Shown: piece by piece, positions 57,447 through 64,000 of the stretch
How the letters are laid out: every line of letters starts with the position of its first letter
Position numbering within the stretch: position 1 is the first letter of the stretch
Source of the DNA: Maratus speciosus
Lineage: Eukaryota; Arthropoda; Arachnida; Araneae; Salticidae
DNA length: 64,000 nt
NCBI GenBank assembly: GCA_963932465.1
Contig: OZ010800.1
Coordinates: 95,003,307 to 95,067,306 of the forward strand
Direction: 5' to 3'
The notes under the pieces: model-generated
Told to the model about the DNA's origin: nothing
What the model saw: only the letters and a program-made list of their open reading frames with translations
The model's database searches: none
Position numbers and translations under genes: made by a program

Positions 57447-57500
<54 letters not shown>
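57447..57500. repeat. (TA)n microsatellite, about 27 units
   Basis: Pure TA/AT run at the right end of the satellite. The 61-aa minus-strand frame with repeated IY is an artefact. Confidence 0.95.
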
Positions 57501-57502
<2 letters not shown>

Positions 57503-59437
57503 TTTGAACGGAGGGTGGTTTCGGGGTCTGGGGGTCATGATCGATGAAAATATACCAAAATGTTTTGAAATCGCTTTCCTCCGAACGGCTGCAATAGGTA
57601 GCTTTTTGTAATGAGAGCTACCTAACAATGTTACAATGGTGTGTTTTTTTTTATATCATTCTTTTATTTGTTTATAAAAGAAGCATTAATTTCGTTAATT
57701 TGTCTTTCACAAATATTTTAGATTGGTGTTTTTTTAATATTATTCTTTTATTTCTTTATAAAGGAAGCATTAATTTCGATATGCGAAAATAGTCAGAAAT
57801 AAATGCTGAACAATGTCTGTTGCTTTATGTGCAAAATGTTTATTATCATTATTATGTTTTGAAATCGGCACATGATAAGATAAACTTAAAAAAAAATATA
57901 CTTAAAAATTATTTTATAAAATTTTATCATCAGTCAATTAACATACAGCTTTTAAACAAATTGCATTTAAAAGTAATTTTTTTCCTAGGCGACGAAAATT
58001 GAAAACGTACGATGGTCAGAAGCTTAAAAAATTGCAGCAACGAAAGTTTCAAGACCGAAATTTTATCGTGAAGTGTTGCTATTCGCAAAATGACGTCAGT
58101 GTTATGCACAGATACGTTTGTTCTTTATAATACAGATACGTAATCACTAAAGTATATTAAAGATCAGTTATTAGGATGTCGTTATCAATTGTGGCTCTTA
58201 TGCTTGGTATTCCGGAATGAAAAACAGCAATTTTCACCATCTCAAAGTTTCCATGCGCACTTCTCATATTCATATTCATCATTTTTTTAAAAATTGTATT
58301 TTGTTTGATCATTTAAAAATCAATTTAAGTCAAAACTTGAAGTCACGATTGTCAGCAACATCTTTTATGTGAACAGACGCACTCTTTACTTGATATTTTA
58401 ATCTCAATTCAGCAGAGTGAAAACTTGCGTAATTTATGTTTTTTAGACGCATTTGTGTCAAAATGTTTAGTTTCATCTAAGAAAGTGATCGTTTTCTTTT
58501 AAATATGACTTCATTTTAACTTAAATAAGCAATTCGCCTAGTTTCTGAAACTTAGTATCAGTACACGTGCAGAAGGAAAAACAATATAGAAAATTTATGA
58601 GGAAAAATGTGTTTTCAAAAGCAGTATGTCATTAATATCTGTCATTATTCCCCTAATATAATATTATGCTCCTAATGGAATTTTGCAACACTAAACCCTT
58701 TACATCCATTTTTATCAACAATTTTGAATTTTTATCAGGAAATGGCATGAATAAAGATAAAAATACCTCATTCTTTCTCTCGTGTCTGCAATAATGAAAG
58801 CAATCTAATTTTCACAATTTTGAAGAAATTTAATAAAATGCTTTTAAAATTTAAATATAAAAGTGGAGATATTTTTTAAATAACTGATATTGCGATCACA
58901 TGTACAAATAAACAGTTTTCAGTTACAAAATAATAATAGTAAAATTGGTTCAGCAGAAAGATCAGGGCCGATGACTAAAAACACAGTTGTGTTTTAAATA
59001 TATAGATTATATAAAATTATGAGAAATTAAATTAACCAAATTATGTTATTTTGGTAAAATTATAGAAGAATGTCCCAACGTTCAACTTGGACATTAAAAT
59101 TTTATTATTCGAGAGAATTTTGGACGAAAACTTCAGGAACATGATATTATTTTAAAACTCGAATTATTTGTTTGCTTGTCTAACTCGGCGAAGCAAATCC
59201 TCCAGGCGAGAATCATCGATTTCTGTAATCTACATCGCTATTATTTGCATGTCACACCTCTCTTTTATAATGACACTCTGCATTTTCGTAAAACATTGCG
59301 TTTTATGAGTGTGTGATTTCGATTACGTTATTTTCAAAAGTAAAGCATTTTCACCTGTGAAAAGTTTCAAAGCAGCTGGGTTGTGAAAATGACGCACTTC
59401 TACAAAACGTAATTCAGTTTTAAAAATTAAAGTGCAC

Positions 59438-59438
<1 letters not shown>

Positions 59439-59477
<39 letters not shown>
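59439..59477. repeat. poly(T) tract of about 39 in Helitron copy 2
   Basis: At the corresponding position in copy 1 (about 24,225-24,240) the plus strand has only eight A residues. The tract has expanded in one copy only. Confidence 0.85.
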
Positions 59478-59481
<4 letters not shown>

Positions 59482-59993
59482 AATGACGTCATTTGCATAC
59501 GCTAAAGCAATCCACTTTTACAATGCAGTCTTAAACTTCGTCTATAGAAAAGTATGCACAAGGCGTCATTATCTTCAAACAGATAATATTCTAGACATAG
59601 TCCGTATTTTAATTTCAACTTTTTCTTTTCAGGTTTTATGAGAAAATGGCAACAAAATGATACAGTAATCTCCTATTTTGGAGTATTTTCCGTTTACTTT
59701 CAATAGGAATGGGATACTTTTTTGCCACAGTTAGAAAAATGTTATTAAAAACCACAAAAAATTAATATCTCAAAAATAAATTGAGATACAGCTTTCAAAG
59801 AAATTGCGTTTCAAAGAGCATATTTTTCCTTATACGACGGTGTAAAAACTTAAAATGTGCGATGTTTAGAAGTTTAAAAATTTGCAGTAGTGAAAATTGT
59901 AAAACCAAAATTTTATTTCAACTTTCAAAGTGTTGCCATTCGCAAAATGACGTATGCGTTACGCACAGATATGTTTGTCCATTATAATATAGA

Positions 59994-62407
59994 TAGAGCC
60001 AATACGCATGCGTTCTACGAATGAACGGAATTTCTTCCTCATTTCCAGAGTTATGGAGAAAATTTAAAACCCTCCGACTGTCTTGGAAAAGGGCAAAATT
60101 GTAATGTTGTTTTCTCTGCATTTTGTTTTAAATTCTAAAAAAAGTGATTCTTTGAACATTTAATAAAAAAACTTAATAATGAATATGAATGCAATCCTTG
60201 GAAGTATTAATCATTGTTCAATGTATTAAAAATACATTAAATCAATAGAATTATATTACTTTAAATATTGCTTGTATTGCAGTGAAACCTGGAGCTTAGT
60301 GAACGTATTAACACGGGCTTGTCAGTGAGGGGGTTAAGGATAAATCATGGTTTCTAGGAGAACGGAAATTATTTGTTTAAAAATGAGGAATAATTTCGTG
60401 TATATAAACAAGTTTGTTTGATAATGTAGCGATATATAATACGTATTTTTTTTTTTTTTGCAGGAATTCATTTTATAAGAAAGATTTTAGCTCTGGAATA
60501 TTTATCTGTTTAGTTTTTATAAAACAAATTTTGGAAATTTGTATATAGTTTTTTACAGACAAAATTAAAATTATACAGAAAATTAAGAAGAACATTTTTA
60601 AAAATAAGTTTCAAAAATCGTAAAAAAACCTCCGATCTCTATCAATAGAAATAGCTTTTTTGAAATAATGCCGAAGTATAATTCTGAAGTTAATAATGAA
60701 GTTATGAAGTTAATTCGGTATAATTCAAATATAGCTAGTTAATTGCTAGAAATAGGCTTTTAATTTTTAAAGTTCAGAAAATTTTATTTTTTATATGAAA
60801 TACCATTAAATTCAAGAATATGTTTTATAATTGTAGATAACACAAGATATATGTGATAAAATATCCTAAACACCAACATTTAATGTGTTAGTTATCGATG
60901 TGTTATAATGTCTCTCGATTATTTTATGGTGCATTATGTTATTCATTATATCTATACATGTTTTTAAAAAGTCTGGTGTGGATGCTAATGAATGCACAGC
61001 CCAAACTACTGAATCTAAAATCATGAAAATTGGGGTAAAAATACTTCTTAGGACATAGAGTCCCACTGAGAAAGGATTTTCTAAAATTCCACCATAAAAA
61101 GGGGTAAAAAAGGGAACAAACTTTTAAAAAATTCCTTAAAAATCGGACATTATAATTTTGTGCCAAGTGGCAACATATTTTGATGTATTTTGTGTATGCT
61201 GAATCGATGGTACCTAATAAATTCTTTTAAGCCCAATAGTTTATCAGATATTTCATATTTGTCTAATTTGGCGGTGTCTTTGGAGACAAAACCTCAAAGT
61301 ATCTAACATTAGATATGATAATTCACCCCATATTCATTCATATAGTACATCCGTTACTATAGCAACAGAAAAAATTCAAATTAAATCTTTTTGCATATTC
61401 TTTTGGTTAAAGAATTAAAACGGCTATAAGATTTTGAAAAAAAAAAAAAAACCGCATAAAAAAAATGTTCTCATTTTATTTAAAATACAAAAAAGAGATT
61501 TACTGAGAAATGACATTATAAAACCAAAACATTTAAGTATAAAAGAAATGTTTGTACGACATAATTTTTTTTTCCAATGGAAGAAATTAGAATTGGAAAA
61601 ATATTTGGCGATTTATCATTTGCTCCTGGATAAGAAGGAAAAATGGGTACTTTTATGTCAGCCGTGGGCAAGTCTCGCCAATAGTATTTTTAAAATTGCC
61701 TATAGCAATAGTTACATTTCGCGTTTTAAAATTAAAACAATTATTTGTTTTGTGTTATGGCATTATTTCCTATTATTGTTTTTATTTTCAGTTTTTTAAA
61801 TGAAATTAGTGCAAGGCATGTGTAATTGAAATGTATGTATTTTAAAGAAAGTAAGTGAAAGGTTTATATTTTAAATGAAAAAAAAAAATAAGAATATGAT
61901 ATGGAAACAATCTTTATAGATTTATTTTCTTCGCCCGGCTAACGTAAAAGTGCCACAAAAACCATATATGCACCTTTCTTTGGGTAATAGGTCATGGGAT
62001 TCCGGGTTAATCTTCCGTAATCGGATACCTAACCAATCGGTGTATTAGATAATTATTATCTACTATATATTTAAAAGGGAAATTCACATTTCATTCCGAT
62101 TGTTTATAATATTTTGATATGATATACCACTATTAGGTCACGTATTTGGAAAAGCTTTGGTGTATACACATTGATCTTAGTGACAGTTGCTTAGTTATAG
62201 AGCTACATGAAATTAAGTGAACTTGATTATTAAAGATTAGCCCTTTTTTTAAATTCTACTGAACATATTTCGATGCAAGTCACATTGTTACATAACTTAT
62301 CAGAAATCATTTAAGTATACAGCATTTCATTAGATGTTGCTTACTCATAGAGCTATTGGAACAATGATAAAGAAAGTTGAATGCAATTACGAAAGATGCA
62401 TCTCTTA
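59994..62407. other. AT-rich non-coding DNA with one repeat-like piece
   Basis: About 60,950-61,140 resembles 62,408-62,600 ('ggattttctaaaattcc', then 'aaaaaggggt'), so it is another partial copy of the last element. The 121-codon frame at 61,434-61,799 begins in an A run and has no recognisable motif. Confidence 0.4.
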
Positions 62408-64000
62408 TCTATACTAACATAATAAAGAGAGAAACTTTTCACTGAGTGACTCATCAATGCAGAGCTAAAACAACTAAAGCCAGGATCACAAAATTTGGAC
62501 TATAGATGGCTGTTATGCAGTGGTACATAGTATGTACCTAGACATGCATTAATAAAGGATTTTTTAAAATTCTCCCTATAAGCAGGTTAAAGAAGGGGTT
62601 GAATGTTTTAGGTTATTTCAATATATTTCTGAAACTGTATTTGGCAGATGTGTGAAATAGAAGATAGAAAAATTCTACTAAATAAATAATTAAACACGTA
62701 TTTCAGTGATTTTAGAATTTCTCCCTTCAGGGGGTTAAAGTTGGGGGGCGGGGGGGGAGATTGTTTTAGGTCATTTCGCCATATCTCGGCAATCCTTTTA
62801 GGTAGGAGCGTGAAATTTAAGATAACAATTCTACTAAATAAATAATGAAAGACGTATTTCAGAGATCTCATAAATTCCTTCTAAGGGTGTTAAAGGGGGT
62901 TGGAACGTTTTAGGTCATTTCACCATATCCGGATAAGAAATTAACAAAAATAATGTTAGCATGCATTTCATCGATTTTAGAATCCCCTTACGTAAAAAGG
63001 TTAAATGGTGATGATCAAAAGTTTTAGTGCATTTCGCCATATCTCACCGGCAGTTTTATGTAGCAGCATGAAATTCGAGATAATAAATCTAATAAAAAGT
63101 ATTCAAACACGTACTTTCCGATTTTAGAAATTCCTCTCCCCTAAGGGCGTTAAATGGAGTGATGAAAAATTTTACGTAAAAGCGTGAAATTCAAGATAAG
63201 ATCTTTACTAAAAATATATTTTAAAAAAAATTCATACATTTTAGAATCCCACCCCCCTAATGGGATTAAACGGATGGTATAAAGTTTTAGGTTTTTTGCC
63301 ATATCTTAGCTATAGTTTTAGTTCCGAGCATGAAATTTAAAATAACAAATCTAATAAAAAATAATTTATACTAGAACAGGCATGAGAGGTCATTTTTACC
63401 CTTGAAAAATTGCTAACAAGTCGATTAGAATTAGAAAATTCATCATAAGATATGTTAAGTGTATTATGTACATGGTAATGATACATGATGCGAAGACCTT
63501 TTGCCGAGGAGACTGGGGTTTACGTCCATAGGTTACTTAAATCAGTTAAATAGTTTAAAATAAAAAATCTGGTGTGAAATATTTTTTTGCAAATTTGAGT
63601 TAAATTGCCGGCTGTTCTAGTGTTAAACACGTATTTTAGCGATTTTAGTAATGCCTCCCTCCCCCACAACCATCACTTGAAGGGGAATTAAATGTGGTGA
63701 TCGAAAGTTTTAGGTCATTTCACTAGTTAAATATGTAGTTCAGCAACTGTAGAAATTACATCCTTAAAGTTGTTAAAATGAAGTGTCGAAAATTTTAGAT
63801 AAATCCCGTCGTGCCTCAGTAGCAGTTTTAGATAATGCGAAATTCAACATAACAAATTTACTAAAAAAAAAAAGGCAAACACATATTTAAAGTATTTTAA
63901 AAATTCACCCTCACAAAGAGGTTAAATAAGTGTGAATCGAAAGTTTTAGATTATTTCGTCATATCTATGCAAGAGTATCGTGAAATTCTGGAAAAAAAAA
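62408..64000 (+). mobile_element. Helitron-like head followed by a tandem array, runs off the window
   Basis: TCTATACTAACATAATAAAG begins after an A at 62,407. A tandem array follows, in which the phrase 'gttttaggtcatttcgccat' (with variants) recurs at about 62,604, 62,763, 62,909, 63,021, 63,283, 63,706 and 63,943, interleaved with 'gattttagaatycc', then 'ttaaa', then 'gtgaaatt', then 'agataacaaa'. Unit length is roughly 110-160 bases and units are diverged. The element is open at the window edge, so its length is unknown. Confidence 0.6.

Larger units (their letters stand above)
54852..59993 (-). mobile_element. Helitron-like element, copy 2, with satellite insert
   Basis: On the minus strand it starts TCTATATTATAATGGAC at 59,993 right after an A and ends GATCCCCTAG at 54,852 with T outside. 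Content and order match copy 1 (23,727-26,386) in inverted orientation: the head, 'cttcttaaacatcgyac'-like words, the second head at about 58,136, an 'acaatttaaatttttaaatc' region near 55,400, and the 'gaccaagattttgctactta' region near 55,080. Relative to copy 1 it has gained about 2.2 kb (55,430-57,640), including the 326-bp satellite and a (TA)n run, plus an ~85-base duplication at 57,650-57,780. No replicase or helicase is encoded. Confidence 0.75.

Noticed and set aside
57443..57628. 61-aa IY-repeat frame
   Set aside because: It is the (TA)n microsatellite in translation.
61434..61799. 121-aa open frame
   Set aside because: It begins in an A run, has AT-driven composition, and shows no domain. 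It is not supported as a gene, though a decayed exon is not excluded.

Overview
This is a 64 kb stretch of very AT-rich eukaryotic DNA with long homopolymers, (TA)n runs, satellites and many decayed transposable elements. I found no cellular protein-coding gene I could name and no canonical tRNA or rRNA gene. The mixture of Ty3/gypsy LTR elements (one with a SCAN-like capsid), a Penelope-like element with a GIY-YIG remnant, Tc1-like transposons, Helitron-type termini and a tRNA-derived SINE points to an animal. An arthropod is likely and a spider or other chelicerate is my best guess, but that is inference from repeat content.

Layout: 1-3.2 kb is non-coding repeat sequence with a diverged ~1 kb direct duplication. 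3.2-7.5 kb is a decayed minus-strand gypsy element with a recognisable 5' LTR and gag-PR-RT-RH-IN order. 7.7-9.1 kb is a decayed plus-strand Penelope-like element whose RT active-site codons are split by a fold-back MITE. 9.9-10.3 kb is a second, badly decayed gypsy RT/RNase H fragment. 11.7-12.05 kb is a short tandem repeat. 14.7-15.2 kb is a diverged Helitron-like fragment. 17.8-19.7 kb is a largely palindromic element with an 8-bp target duplication (hAT-like). 22.4-23.3 kb holds a long hairpin and a TA-flanked MITE.

23.7-26.4 kb (plus) and 54.9-60.0 kb (minus) are inverted copies of one Helitron-like element, each with two 5'-type heads and one tail; the second carries a 326-bp satellite. 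Between them are a Tc1-type non-autonomous element (27.2-28.3 kb), a SINE with a perfect 12-bp target duplication (29.4 kb), a transposase C-terminal scrap (30.9 kb), a 1.5 kb element with a GTTT duplication (31.1-32.6 kb), a tRNA-like SINE head (32.9 kb), and an inverted duplication of a Tc1-like 5' half (36.9-43.6 kb). One arm of that duplication was invaded by a young gypsy element (37.7-43.1 kb), which has both LTRs but has lost its reverse transcriptase in frame.

43.6-47.7 kb is satellite DNA: a degenerate array, then a 236-bp array with a higher-order pattern. 52.7-54.4 kb is the best-preserved element, a Tc1-like transposon with an uninterrupted 343-aa DDE transposase and long doubled inverted repeats. 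The last 1.6 kb is another Helitron-like head followed by a tandem array running off the window. The window is best read as nested insertions, several of which can be ordered in time from the sequence alone.
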